Shown piece after piece: positions 7,097 to 14,534 of a stretch of DNA of 18,035 nt (the stretch's first letter is position 1; every line of letters begins with the position of its first letter). The notes under the pieces were generated by a model, which was not told where the DNA came from, did not search any database, and was given only the letters and a program-made list of their open reading frames with translations. The DNA is from Myxococcales bacterium (GTDB lineage Bacteria; Myxococcota; Myxococcia; Myxococcales; Anaeromyxobacteraceae). Made by a program: the position numbers and the translations under genes. Where the stretch lies: assembly GCA_021779335.1 (NCBI GenBank), contig JAJYAW010000014.1, positions 1-18,035 on the forward strand, written 5' to 3'.

Positions 7097-8899
7097 TCAG
7101 AGGCTGGCCTGGTAGTGGTAGGCGGCCATGTCCTGCCACGACTTGATGGCCCGGAAGGAGTCCTTGAGCCGGCTCCGCTCGATGCCGGAGAGCTCGGAGA
7201 GGGCCACCCGGTTGACGACCGCCTTGCCGGCCGAGAGGAGGCGGAGCTGCAGCCGGAGCCTGAGGCCGAGCAGGAAGCGGTAGGCCTCCGAGACGCCCGA
7301 GAAGACCTCCTGGCTCATCAGGCCCGCCTTGACGGCGGCCTCCAGCCGGGCGCGGGTGTTGCGCTCGCGCGAGCCGATCTCCAGGCCGTAGCAGCGGGCC
7401 AGCAGGGTGATGGGCGAGAGCCCCTGCATCTTCAGGTCGATCTCGGCCGACTCGCGCAGCCGCATCATGAGCGACCCGGGCGGCCGCAGGTCCAGCGCGG
7501 CGTGGGCCAGGTAGCGCAGGAAGACCGGGTGCTGCGCCGTGGAGGAGAGCGCCTCCTCCAGCGGCCCCAGGTCGAGCGCGCCGCCCACCCGGCGGAAGTC
7601 GAAGAAGGTGGAGGCCTCCAGCAGCTCCTGCGGCTTGCGCGCCTCGAACCAGCCGGCGAAGCGCTGCACCCACTCCGAGACCGTGCCGTTCCACTGGGTG
7701 GCCATGTAGCCGCCGGTGCAGCGGGGGAAGCCGGCCGCCTCCAGGTCGCCGTTGACGTGCTCGGCCAGCTGCTGGAACCAGGCGCGGTGCCCCTCCCCCT
7801 CGTCGGCGAAGACCAGGGCGTTGTCCTGGTCGGTCAGGAGCGTCTGCTCCATGCGCCCCTCCGAGCCCATGGTGAGCCAGGCGTAGGGGGCGGGGGGGGC
7901 GCCCAGATCGGCCTCGGCGAAGGCCAGCACGCGCCGCACCAGCGCGTCGTTGAGCCGGGCCACGTAGCCGGCGATGACGTCGGCCTCCAGGCCGCCCGCC
8001 AGCAGCGCCGAGGCCATCTCGGCCACCTTGGTGCCGTACCCGGGCAGGGCCGAGCGGTCGGCCAGCCGCTCCACCCGCCGCAGCACGGCCACCGGGCCGG
8101 GGGCGTGGCACTTGAGCAGGTCGGTCGAGGTGAGCACGCCCACGATCTCCTCGCCGCGCCGCACCGGCAGGTGGTGGCCGCCGAAGTCGAGGAGCGTGGT
8201 CCAGGCCGCCGAGATGGGCACGGCGGCCTCCACCGTGCGCAGCGGCCGGGTCACGATGTCGAGCAGCGGCGTCCCCGGCCCGAGCCCCTCGGCCAGGACG
8301 CGGTTGCGGAAGTCACGGTCGGTGACGATGCCCGGCGGCTCGGTGCGCACCAGCACCGAGCTGACGCGCTGATCGCGCATGACCCGGGCCGCCTCGCCCA
8401 CCGTGGCCGACGGCGCCACCCAGACGGCCGGGCGGCGCAGGAGCTGGGACACCTCGAGGTTCAGGTCGGCCTTGAAGGTGGTGACCGGCGAGTGCTCCAG
8501 GCTGCTGCGGAGCCGCTGCGAGAGCCCCACCGCGAAGTGGCCGGCGAAGTGCGCGTCGGCGAGGAGCCGCTGGAAGTCCTGGGCCGGGAGCCGGTACGCC
8601 AGCAGGTCGTCCTCGACGATGACGTCGAGGGTGGCCCGGCCGGTGATGAGCGAGGTGTAGCCGAAGGTCTCGCCCTCCTCGAGCACCTGCAGCGTCTGCC
8701 CCTCGCGCTCCAGCCGGACCGAGCCCTTGCGGATGACGTAGAGGTGCTGCAGCGGCTCGCCGCCCACGGCGACGAGCCGGCTGCCGGCCGGGTAGTAGCC
8801 CACCTCGAGCGCGCCGGCGGCGAGGTCGAAGAGCGGCTGCGCCAGGCCGTTGAAGGGCGGCGTGGCGCGCAGGTAGGCGACGGGGTCGAGGGCGGTCAT
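7097..8899 (-). CDS. cNMP-binding / CBS-pair / DUF294 nucleotidyltransferase-fold regulatory protein
   Basis: A 600-residue cytosolic multidomain protein. Residues about 10-125 form a cyclic-nucleotide-binding beta-barrel (GETFGYTSLITGRAT, 76-90). About 155-265 hold two CBS domains, which usually bind adenosine nucleotides. About 295-430 form a DUF294 (PF03445) nucleotidyltransferase fold with GSEGR (345-349) and DQDNA (357-361), the G-S...DxD active-site pattern shared with GlnD. About 455-595 form the helical DUF294_C region (PF10335). This architecture is often found near acetate or solute:Na+ symporters, as here, where it is divergent from the DUF485-actP pair. In the cNMP phosphate cassette the usual Glu (FGE) is Tyr, while Arg88 remains, so cyclic nucleotide binding is doubtful. 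ATG 8899 begins the protein just ahead of the barrel. First gene of the minus-strand operon. Confidence 0.9.
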   Translation of the reverse strand: MTALDPVAYLRATPPFNGLAQPLFDLAAGALEVGYYPAGSRLVAVGGEPLQHLYVIRKGSVRLEREGQTLQVLEEGETFGYTSLITGRATLDVIVEDDLLAYRLPAQDFQRLLADAHFAGHFAVGLSQRLRSSLEHSPVTTFKADLNLEVSQLLRRPAVWVAPSATVGEAARVMRDQRVSSVLVRTEPPGIVTDRDFRNRVLAEGLGPGTPLLDIVTRPLRTVEAAVPISAAWTTLLDFGGHHLPVRRGEEIVGVLTSTDLLKCHAPGPVAVLRRVERLADRSALPGYGTKVAEMASALLAGGLEADVIAGYVARLNDALVRRVLAFAEADLGAPPAPYAWLTMGSEGRMEQTLLTDQDNALVFADEGEGHRAWFQQLAEHVNGDLEAAGFPRCTGGYMATQWNGTVSEWVQRFAGWFEARKPQELLEASTFFDFRRVGGALDLGPLEEALSSTAQHPVFLRYLAHAALDLRPPGSLMMRLRESAEIDLKMQGLSPITLLARCYGLEIGSRERNTRARLEAAVKAGLMSQEVFSGVSEAYRFLLGLRLRLQLRLLSAGKAVVNRVALSELSGIERSRLKDSFRAIKSWQDMAAYHYQASL

Positions 8900-8994
8900 C
8901 GGGATCGGCAGGATACGACACCCGCCGACAAGGGCGAACCGACGCCGCTCCGCGAGCGGCGCGGGCACGGCGCGGAGGCAGGTCCTTGCGCGCA

Positions 8995-9013
8995 GCACGC
9001 ACCGCCTGCGTGC
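8995..9013. repeat. Inverted repeat GCACGCA-N5-TGCGTGC
   Basis: Perfect 7-bp arms (8995-9001 and 9007-9013) flank CCGCC. It lies in the 5' leader or promoter of the DUF294 operon, 7 bp from the next palindrome, and may be an operator half-site pair or an RNA hairpin. Confidence 0.5.
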
Positions 9014-9019
9014 AGATGT

Positions 9020-9031
9020 TGCGTCGACGCA
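9020..9031. repeat. Perfect 12-bp palindrome TGCGTCGACGCA
   Basis: A fully symmetrical 12-mer located in the divergent promoter region, between a minus-strand TTGACG (9043-9038) and its possible -10. Position and symmetry suit a dimeric repressor site. No regulator gene is next to it. Confidence 0.45.
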
Positions 9032-9089
9032 CCCCGTCGTCAATGCAGTCGTTATTCGATTGGTTCCGGTCGGAGACCCGTTCAATCCA

Positions 9090-9139
9090 CTATTGTTGCG
9101 CGCTATCCACGTCGCAATGATTCTGCTATTGCTGCTCGC
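9090..9139. repeat. Direct repeat CTATTGYTGCKCGC, two copies
   Basis: Copies at 9090-9103 and 9126-9139 match at 12 of 14 positions and are 36 bp apart start to start. They lie 80-130 bp upstream of the DUF485 start, in the AT-richest part of the region, where an activator upstream of the acetate-permease promoter could bind. Confidence 0.35.
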
Positions 9140-9218
9140 CACCTGACCGAGCGACGCGGCGCAGCGCCTTCGCGGCGGGCGCCGGATTCCCACCGCGGCA
9201 TCCACGGAGGAGATCTCG

Positions 9219-9572
9219 ATGACGGCTGCACAGAAGACCCAGGCGCCCGACGGGGCCTCGAAGAAGAGCCCCAGGGAGCTGCTCGACTCTCCCGACTTCA
9301 AGGCCCTGGTGAAGAAGCGCTGGGCGGTGAGCTTCGGCCTGCTCGCCGTCCTCTTCGTCGGCTACTACGGCTTCATCCTGCTGGTCGCCACCGACAAGGA
9401 GTGGGTGTCGCAGACCGTCTCCAGCGCGCCCGGCGCGGTGGTGACGCGCGCCATCCCGCTCGGCATCGCGGCCATCGCGCTGGCCTGGGTGCTGGTGGCC
9501 TTCTACGTCTGGTGGGCCAACGGCTCCTACGATCCCGAGGTCCAGCGGCTCAAGGACCAGCTGAAGCACTGA
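9219..9572 (+). CDS. yjcH: DUF485 (YjcH-type) small inner-membrane protein
   Basis: A 117-residue protein of the DUF485 family. After a polar N-terminus, DSPDFKALVKKRW (about 23-35) leads into a first membrane helix (about 36-56, GLLAVLFVGYYGFILLVA). A second helix (about 77-98) ends in VWWAN, followed by a charged tail, YDPEVQRLKDQLKH. The paired hairpin and the F-x-x-L-V-x-R/K-R entry are typical of YjcH, whose gene precedes actP in many bacteria. The start is supported by a strong ribosome-binding site, GGAGGAGA (9206-9213), 5 nt before the ATG. The stop is 38 bp ahead of the actP start, so the two are almost certainly co-transcribed. Function is not established; a role as partner or stabiliser of the permease is inferred from conserved pairing. 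Confidence 0.88.
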   Translation: MTAAQKTQAPDGASKKSPRELLDSPDFKALVKKRWAVSFGLLAVLFVGYYGFILLVATDKEWVSQTVSSAPGAVVTRAIPLGIAAIALAWVLVAFYVWWANGSYDPEVQRLKDQLKH

Positions 9573-9610
9573 GCGGCCACCCCGAACCGAACCTCACGGA
9601 GACCACCCAC

Positions 9611-11254
9611 ATGCCTCCCAGCACCGGAGCGGCCGCGGCGGCCGGCGACGTCGCCGCCTCGACCCTCGGCACGACCTCGATGTCGGCCGTCCTCTTCTTC
9701 TTCCTCATCATCGCCATCACCCTGGTCATCACCTACTGGGCGGCGCGCAAGACCAAGACCTCCTCCGAGTACTACGCGGCCGGCCGCAGCGTCTCGGCGC
9801 TGCAGAACGGCTTCGCGCTGGCCGGCGACTACATGTCGGCCGCGTCCTTCCTCGGCATCTCCGGCATGGTGGCCCTGTCCGGCTACGACGGGATGATCTA
9901 CGCGACCGGCTGGCTCATGGGCTGGCCGGCCCTCATGTTCCTGGTGGCCGAGCCGCTCCGCAACCTCGGGAAGTTCACCTTCGCCGACGTGGTGGCCTTC
10001 CGCCTGCGCCAGAAGCCGGTCCGCATCGCCGCGGCCATCGGCGGCATCCTCACCGTGCTCTTCTACACCATCGCCCAGATGGTGGGCTCCGGCCACCTCA
10101 TCGAGCTCATGTTCGGCATGAAGTACGAGCTGGCCGAGACGCTGGTCGGCATCGTCATGCTGGCCTACGTCCTCTTCGGCGGCATGCTGGCCACCACCTG
10201 GGTGCAGATCATCAAGGCGGTGCTGCTCCTCTGCGGCGTGACGGTGCTCACCTTCCTCACGCTCAGGCAGTTCAACTTCGACCCCACCCAGCTCTACACC
10301 AAGGTCATGGAGCTCTACCCGCCCCCCGGCGGCGACCCGCTCCAGAGCGCGCTCGCCCCCGGCGCCCTCACCAAGAGCCCCATCGAGGCGGTCTCGCTCG
10401 GCCTGGCGCTCATGTTCGGCCTGCTCGGCCTGCCGCACATCCTGATGCGGTTCTACACCGTGCCGGACGCCAAGGCGGCCCGCAAGTCGGTGCTCTACGC
10501 CACCGGCCTGATCGGCTACTTCTACGTCATCATCCCCATCGTGGGCTTCGGCGCCGCCGTGCTGCTCAAGGCCAGCGTGGTGAAGGGCGGCGCGCTGACC
10601 GCCCTCTCCGGCCGCGAGCTCATCACCCACTTCGACAAGGGCGGCAACATGGCGGCGCCGCTCCTGGCGGAGCTCCTGGGCGGCCAGGCCTTCCTGGGCT
10701 TCATCGCGGCGGTGGCCTTCGCGACCATCCTCGCCGTGGTGGCCGGCCTCACCCTGGCCGGCGCCTCGGCCTACAGCCACGACATCTACGTCTCGGTCAT
10801 CAAGAACGGCCGCGCCACCGAGGAGGAGCAGGTCAAGGTGGCCAAGATCACCACGGTGGTCTTCGGCGTCATCGCGGTGGCCCTGGGCATCCTCTTCAAG
10901 GACGAGAACGTGGCCTTCATGGTGGGCCTGGCCTTCGCCATCGCGGCCAGCGCCAACTTCCCGGCCCTGCTCCTCTCGGTGCTGTGGAAGCCCTTCACCA
11001 CCATGGGCGCCGTCTGGTCGATCGTGGTGGGCGCCTTCTCCTCCACCACGATGATCGTCCTCTCCCCCACGGTCTGGGAGGGCGTCTTCGGGTTCCAGCA
11101 CGCCATCTTCCCGTACAAGAACCCCGCCATCTTCTCGATGTCGGCCGCCTTCGCGGCGGGCATCGTGGTGTCGCTGCTGACGCCGGAGAAGGACGCCCAG
11201 CTCAAGTTCGAGGACGAGAAGCTGCGCACCTACCTGGGCGTCGGCGCCGAGTAG
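9611..11254 (+). CDS. actP: Cation/acetate symporter ActP, SSS family
   Basis: A 547-residue sodium:solute symporter with about 13 membrane segments, close to the length of E. coli ActP (about 549). Family marks: SSEYYAAGRSVSALQNG after helix 1 (51-67), AGDYMSAASFLGISGM, GKFTFADVVAFRLR, and GLPHILMRF (273-281), typical of acetate/glycolate-type members. ActP imports acetate and related short monocarboxylates with a cation, which fits growth at low acetate. GGAGA (9598-9602) lies 8 nt before the ATG. The extended N-terminal part (residues 1-23, Ala/Gly-rich) is less conserved and a later start at Met24 cannot be excluded. Co-transcribed with the DUF485 gene and followed by a terminator. Probable regulation is from the shared divergent region. 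Confidence 0.92.
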   Translation: MPPSTGAAAAAGDVAASTLGTTSMSAVLFFFLIIAITLVITYWAARKTKTSSEYYAAGRSVSALQNGFALAGDYMSAASFLGISGMVALSGYDGMIYATGWLMGWPALMFLVAEPLRNLGKFTFADVVAFRLRQKPVRIAAAIGGILTVLFYTIAQMVGSGHLIELMFGMKYELAETLVGIVMLAYVLFGGMLATTWVQIIKAVLLLCGVTVLTFLTLRQFNFDPTQLYTKVMELYPPPGGDPLQSALAPGALTKSPIEAVSLGLALMFGLLGLPHILMRFYTVPDAKAARKSVLYATGLIGYFYVIIPIVGFGAAVLLKASVVKGGALTALSGRELITHFDKGGNMAAPLLAELLGGQAFLGFIAAVAFATILAVVAGLTLAGASAYSHDIYVSVIKNGRATEEEQVKVAKITTVVFGVIAVALGILFKDENVAFMVGLAFAIAASANFPALLLSVLWKPFTTMGAVWSIVVGAFSSTTMIVLSPTVWEGVFGFQHAIFPYKNPAIFSMSAAFAAGIVVSLLTPEKDAQLKFEDEKLRTYLGVGAE

Positions 11255-11292
11255 GCCGGCGGGCCCAGGCCCCCTCCAGGGAGGGTGCAGCG

Positions 11293-11318
11293 GGGCGGGC
11301 CCTCCACCGGGCCCGCCC
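11293..11318 (+). terminator. Intrinsic terminator after actP
   Basis: A perfect 10-bp stem, GGGCGGGCCC (11293-11302) pairing with 11309-11318 around the loop TCCACC, is followed by TCGTCGTCT. It lies 38 bp after the actP stop and isolates the acetate operon from the HNH gene. Confidence 0.7.
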
Positions 11319-11381
11319 TCGTCGTCTCCGCGGGAGGAGCAGCGCGGCGGCGGCCGCGTTAGACTCGGGGGGAGCGCCGCC

Positions 11382-11933
11382 ATGGACACCCTCGTCCTCT
11401 CCTCCGCCTACCTGCCCGTCGCCAGGGTCCCCTGGCAGCGGGCCGTCACCCTGCTCTGGGCCGGCAAGGTGGAGGTCATCGAGGAGTACCAGGATCGCGC
11501 GGTCCACTCCGTCTCGCTCGAGATCAAGGTCCCCAGCATCATCCGCTTCCTGCGCCACTTCCAGCGGCGGCGGCGGCAGGTCAAGTTCTCCCGCGAGAAC
11601 GTCTACTCGCGCGACAAGGGGCGCTGCCAGTACTGCGGCCACCGGGTCCCGCGGCCGGAGGCCACCTTCGACCACGTCCTGCCGCGCTCGCAGGGCGGCG
11701 CCACCACCTGGGAGAACGTGGTCATCGCCTGCGCGCCCTGCAACCGGAGGAAGGGCGGGCGCACGCCGGCGCAGGCGAACCTGCACCTCCGGTCGGTGCC
11801 GGCGCGGCCGGCCTGGCTGCCCGACACGCTGCGCCTGACCTTCCTGTTCCGCCCGGACACCCCGCCCTCCTGGCGCCAGTTCTTCCGCGACCTCGACTAC
11901 TGGCAGGGCGAGCTGGAGCAGGACGGCGGCTGA
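11382..11933 (+). CDS. HNH endonuclease family protein
   Basis: A 183-residue protein with a complete HNH zinc-finger nuclease module: CQYC (82-85), the metal-binding DHVLPRSQGG (97-106; D97, H98), WENVVIACAPCN (110-121; N112, C117, C120, N121) and RKGGRTP. The N-terminal 75 residues (VLSSAYLPVARVPWQRAV, then WAGKVEVIEEY) match the stand-alone HNH proteins common in myxobacteria and cyanobacteria. These are chromosomal, not intron-borne; their physiological substrate is unknown. No methyltransferase or specificity subunit is adjacent, so this does not look like a restriction system. A purine-rich GGGGGGAG (11367-11374) 7 nt before the ATG serves as ribosome-binding site. TAGACT (11360-11365) just upstream is a possible -10 without a clear -35. 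The gene converges on the amgK-like gene with an 18-bp gap. Confidence 0.88.
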   Translation: MDTLVLSSAYLPVARVPWQRAVTLLWAGKVEVIEEYQDRAVHSVSLEIKVPSIIRFLRHFQRRRRQVKFSRENVYSRDKGRCQYCGHRVPRPEATFDHVLPRSQGGATTWENVVIACAPCNRRKGGRTPAQANLHLRSVPARPAWLPDTLRLTFLFRPDTPPSWRQFFRDLDYWQGELEQDGG

Positions 11934-11945
11934 GCCCGGCCGGGC
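11934..11945. repeat. Palindrome in the 18-bp gap between convergent genes
   Basis: GCCCGGCCGGGC is a perfect 12-bp palindrome occupying most of the space between the HNH stop and the kinase stop. It may help end both transcripts, but the hairpin it could form is short and has no U-tract. Confidence 0.3.
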
Positions 11946-11951
11946 CGGCGG

Positions 11952-13001
11952 CTACGGCGCCAGCTCCGGCACGTGCCTCGCCAGCAGGGCCTGCAGGGGC
12001 GCCAGGTCCGGCCGCCGCGCGAGCGCCTCGCGGACGTACCGCAGCGACGCGGGGATGGAGACCAGGAAGCCGGGGTTCTTGCGGACCCGGTCGATGAAGA
12101 CGAAGCGCCCCGCGTCCTTGAGCTTCCGCTGCACGGTGAGGAGGTCGAAGGTCCGGCGGAACGGCTCGTACTCCAGCGCCGGCCCGCCCGCCTCGGCCAG
12201 GCGGGCCAGGTACCGGCGCAGCATCGCCTCGACGAGGGCCGGCGGCAGCTCGACGTAGCTGTCTCGCAGCAGCGCCACCAGGTCGTACTGGCGCGGCCCC
12301 AGCAGCGCGTCCTGGAAGTCGATGACCGCCTGCTCGCCGCCCGGCAGCACCATGAGGTTGCGCGACTGGTAGTCCCGGTGGGTGAAGCCGCGAGGCTCGG
12401 CGGCCAGGCTCGCGGAGATCCGGTCGAACCAGCCGTCCAGCTCGACCCGCTCGGCCGGCGAGAGGCGGGCGCCCCTCCAGGCCTCCAGCAGCCACTCGCG
12501 GAAGTGGTGCAGCTCCCAGCGGTACAGGTCCTCGTCGAAGGCCCGGCCGAAGGCCAGGCACCCGGTGGGCCGGGCCTCGGCCGCGGCCCGCAGCCGGGCC
12601 AGCTGGTCGACGGCCCGCTCGTAGAGCCCGGCCCGGTCGTCGCCGGCCCGCAGGCGCGTCTCCAGCATGTCGTCGCCCAGGTCCTCCAGCACCATGAGCC
12701 CCTCGGCCTCCTGGAAGTCCAGGATGGCGGGCACCCGCACGCCGATGGAGGCCAGGTAGCGCTGCACGTCCACGAAGGGGTCGACGTCCGGGCGGGCGCC
12801 CTTGGTGACCTCCTCCGGCCCGGCACCCGGCGGCATGACCATGACCACCTGCGAGGCGGGCGGCAGGCCGACGCGCCAGTAGCTGCGCATGGAGGCGTGG
12901 CCGGCCAGCCGCTTCACCGGCAGTTCGCTGGCGTCGCGGCCGGTGGCGCGGCCGACGGCCTGGCGGACCCGGGGGGCGGTGGCGGCGTGGTCCTGGCTCA
13001 T
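11952..13001 (-). CDS. amgK: AmgK-like N-acetylmuramate/N-acetylglucosamine 1-kinase (APH fold)
   Basis: A 349-residue phosphotransferase of the aminoglycoside-phosphotransferase fold. Catalytic HRDYQSRN (H208, D210, N215) is followed by the metal-binding DFQD (228-231) and LLGPRQYDLVALLRDSYV (233-250). The N-terminal lobe has SMRSYWRV, VVMVMPP and VLEDLGDDML. The C-terminal FDLLTVQRKLKDAGRF and the IDFQD-GP-YDL-LLRD-Y series are the pattern I associate with AmgK, the anomeric kinase that makes MurNAc/GlcNAc-1-phosphate in the cell-wall recycling shunt that bypasses de novo UDP-MurNAc synthesis. The usual partner is MurU; none is adjacent. GGGAG precedes ATG 13001; the frame stays open upstream to 13094, but that part would overlap the promoter of the next gene. 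An orphan small-molecule kinase is the alternative. Confidence 0.75.
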   Translation of the reverse strand: MSQDHAATAPRVRQAVGRATGRDASELPVKRLAGHASMRSYWRVGLPPASQVVMVMPPGAGPEEVTKGARPDVDPFVDVQRYLASIGVRVPAILDFQEAEGLMVLEDLGDDMLETRLRAGDDRAGLYERAVDQLARLRAAAEARPTGCLAFGRAFDEDLYRWELHHFREWLLEAWRGARLSPAERVELDGWFDRISASLAAEPRGFTHRDYQSRNLMVLPGGEQAVIDFQDALLGPRQYDLVALLRDSYVELPPALVEAMLRRYLARLAEAGGPALEYEPFRRTFDLLTVQRKLKDAGRFVFIDRVRKNPGFLVSIPASLRYVREALARRPDLAPLQALLARHVPELAP

Positions 13002-13038
13002 GGCTCGCTCCCGGGGGCTGGCGCGCCGGCGCGGCGCG

Positions 13039-13067
13039 TTGACGCTCCTGGCGGTCGGCGCTACAAG
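13039..13067 (+). promoter_or_regulatory. Sigma70-type promoter of the transsulfuration genes
   Basis: TTGACG (13039-13044; 5 of 6 to consensus), a 17-bp spacer, and TACAAG (13062-13067; 4 of 6) predict transcription start near 13074. That leaves about 19 nt of leader containing ACGGAG (13082-13087) before ATG 13093. This is the best-formed promoter in the window. Confidence 0.6.
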
Positions 13068-13092
13068 TCCGGCTCCCCGCCACGGAGCCACC

Positions 13093-14475
13093 ATGAGCTA
13101 CCACGAGAACGTCCTCGCCGCGATCGGCCGCACGCCGCTGGTGAAGCTGCAGAAGGTGACCGGGCCGGACGACGCCGCCGTGCTGGTGAAGCTCGAGTAC
13201 CTCAACCCCGGCGGCTCCATCAAGGACCGCATGGCGCTCCACATCATCGAGAAGGCGGAGCGGGCCGGCCTGCTGAGGAGGGGCAGCACCATCGTGGAGA
13301 ACACCTCGGGCAACACCGGGGTGGGGGTGGCGCTGGCGGCGGCGGTGAAGGGGTACCGGTGCATCTTCACCATGCCGGACAAGATGTCCAAGGAGAAGCA
13401 GGACACGCTCAAGGCCTTCGGCGCCCAGGTGGTGGTGACGCCCACCAACGTGCCGGCCGAGTCGCCGGAGAGCTACTACTCGGTGGCCAAGCGCATCGCC
13501 GCCGAGACGCCCAACAGCTTCTACCTGAACCAGTACCACAGCGGCGACAACGTCGAGGCGCACTACCAGCTCACGGCCCCGGAGCTCTGGGAGCAGACCG
13601 GCGGCCGCTTCGACGCCTTCGTGGCCGGCATCGGCACGGGCGGCACCATGAGCGGCTGCGGCAAGTTCTTCAAGGAGAAGGACCCGCGCATCCAGAACGT
13701 CGGCGTGGACCCGGTCGGCTCGGTCTACCACTCGATGTTCAAGACCGGGAAGCTGGGCAGCCCCCACGTCTACAAGGTGGAGGGCATCGGCGAGGACATG
13801 ATGTGCGGCGCCATGCACCTCGAGGTGCTCGACGACGTGCGCCAGGTCACCGACGCCCAGAGCTTCGCCATGGCGCGCCGGCTGGCGCGCGAGGAGGGCC
13901 TCTTCGCCGGCGGCTCCTCCGGCGCCGCGGTCCACGTGGCGGTGCAGCTGGCCCGGGAGATGGGGCGCGGCAAGACCATCGTGGTGCCGCTGCCCGACGG
14001 CGGCCGCGCCTACATCTCCAAGTTCTTCTCCGACGAGTGGATGCGCGACAACGGCTTCCCGCTCTCCGACGGCGGGCCCAGCGTGGCCAGCGCCACCGTC
14101 AAGGACGTGCTGGGCGACCGGCGCGGCGCCGTCATCACCGCCCGCAAGGGCGACAAGGTCGAGGTGGTGGTCAAGAAGCTCAAGGAGCACGACATCTCGC
14201 AGATGCCGGTGGTGGACGAGGCCGGGCGCGCCATCGGCATGATCCACGAGTACGACCTGCTCAACTTCCTCATCGAGGGGAAGCACCGCCTCTCCGAGGT
14301 GGTGGAGCCGCTGGTGCAGCCGCTGCAGGGGACGGTCGGCCCGGAGACCCCCATCGGGCGGCTCCGCGAGATCTTCAACGACGACAACGTGGCGGTGGTG
14401 CGCGAGGGCGACCGGGTCACCGGCATCCTCACCAAGATCGACCTCATCGACTTCCTCGGCACGAGGATGAAGTAG
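13093..14475 (+). CDS. Cystathionine beta-synthase with C-terminal CBS-domain pair
   Basis: A 460-residue PLP enzyme. The catalytic core (about 1-325) has the PLP lysine in NPGGSIKDR (K44), TSGNTG (71-76), which holds the substrate carboxylate, and the phosphate-cradle GTGGT (181-185). The C-terminal third (about 335-456) has two CBS domains (QMPVVDEAGRAIGMI; VAVVREGDRVTGIL). This core-plus-tandem-CBS layout and the length match cystathionine beta-synthase, which condenses serine with homocysteine, rather than cysteine synthase CysK/CysM (about 300 residues, no CBS pair). There is no N-terminal haem-binding extension, as in bacterial and yeast forms. In eukaryotic CBS the regulatory domain binds S-adenosylmethionine; whether this one does is unknown. 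The stop lies 59 bp ahead of the CGL gene. Confidence 0.9.
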   Translation: MSYHENVLAAIGRTPLVKLQKVTGPDDAAVLVKLEYLNPGGSIKDRMALHIIEKAERAGLLRRGSTIVENTSGNTGVGVALAAAVKGYRCIFTMPDKMSKEKQDTLKAFGAQVVVTPTNVPAESPESYYSVAKRIAAETPNSFYLNQYHSGDNVEAHYQLTAPELWEQTGGRFDAFVAGIGTGGTMSGCGKFFKEKDPRIQNVGVDPVGSVYHSMFKTGKLGSPHVYKVEGIGEDMMCGAMHLEVLDDVRQVTDAQSFAMARRLAREEGLFAGGSSGAAVHVAVQLAREMGRGKTIVVPLPDGGRAYISKFFSDEWMRDNGFPLSDGGPSVASATVKDVLGDRRGAVITARKGDKVEVVVKKLKEHDISQMPVVDEAGRAIGMIHEYDLLNFLIEGKHRLSEVVEPLVQPLQGTVGPETPIGRLREIFNDDNVAVVREGDRVTGILTKIDLIDFLGTRMK

Positions 14476-14534
14476 GCCGCCGGCGGGGCACCGCCCGCGG
14501 CCGGACCAGCGCACCACCCCGGAGGGCCGACGCC

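Larger units (their letters stand above)
8900..9218. promoter_or_regulatory. Divergent control region between the DUF294 operon and the DUF485-actP genes
   Basis: A 319-bp region with no gene. The half nearest the DUF294 gene is GC-rich and contains a hairpin (8944-8960, GCCGCTC/GAGCGGC arms), an inverted repeat (8995-9013) and a palindrome (9020-9031). The middle (about 9040-9135) is the most AT-rich stretch of the window and is the likely site of the promoters. A minus-strand TTGACG (9043-9038) lies 16 bp before a poor -10, CAACAT (9021-9016). On the plus strand TTCAAT (9081-9086), 17 bp, TATCCA (9104-9109) is a weak candidate. I found no convincing sigma54 -24/-12 element. The DUF485 ribosome-binding site is at 9206-9213. 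Confidence 0.5.

Noticed and set aside
8900..9218. Sigma54 promoter in front of the DUF485-actP genes
   Set aside because: No GG-N10-GC element with reasonable flanks was found on either strand by eye.
8900..9301. 134-residue N-terminal extension of the DUF294 protein
   Set aside because: It would overlap the DUF485 gene on the other strand and erase the divergent promoter region; the cNMP barrel begins normally after ATG 8899.
7022..9610. Very long open plus-strand frame opposite the exonuclease and DUF294 genes, joining the actP frame
   Set aside because: It is antisense to two well-supported genes, rich in Gly/Arg/His low-complexity residues and opens only because stop codons are rare at this GC content. 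The actP protein begins at 9611.
11382..11933. HNH protein as part of a restriction, toxin or homing element
   Set aside because: No methyltransferase, immunity gene, intron boundary or mobile-element end is nearby; it matches common chromosomal stand-alone HNH proteins.
11973..14534. Long open frame on the plus strand continuous with the CGL frame
   Set aside because: It runs opposite the AmgK-like gene and out of frame through the CBS gene; the real CGL start at 14535 has a ribosome-binding site and family-typical N-terminus.
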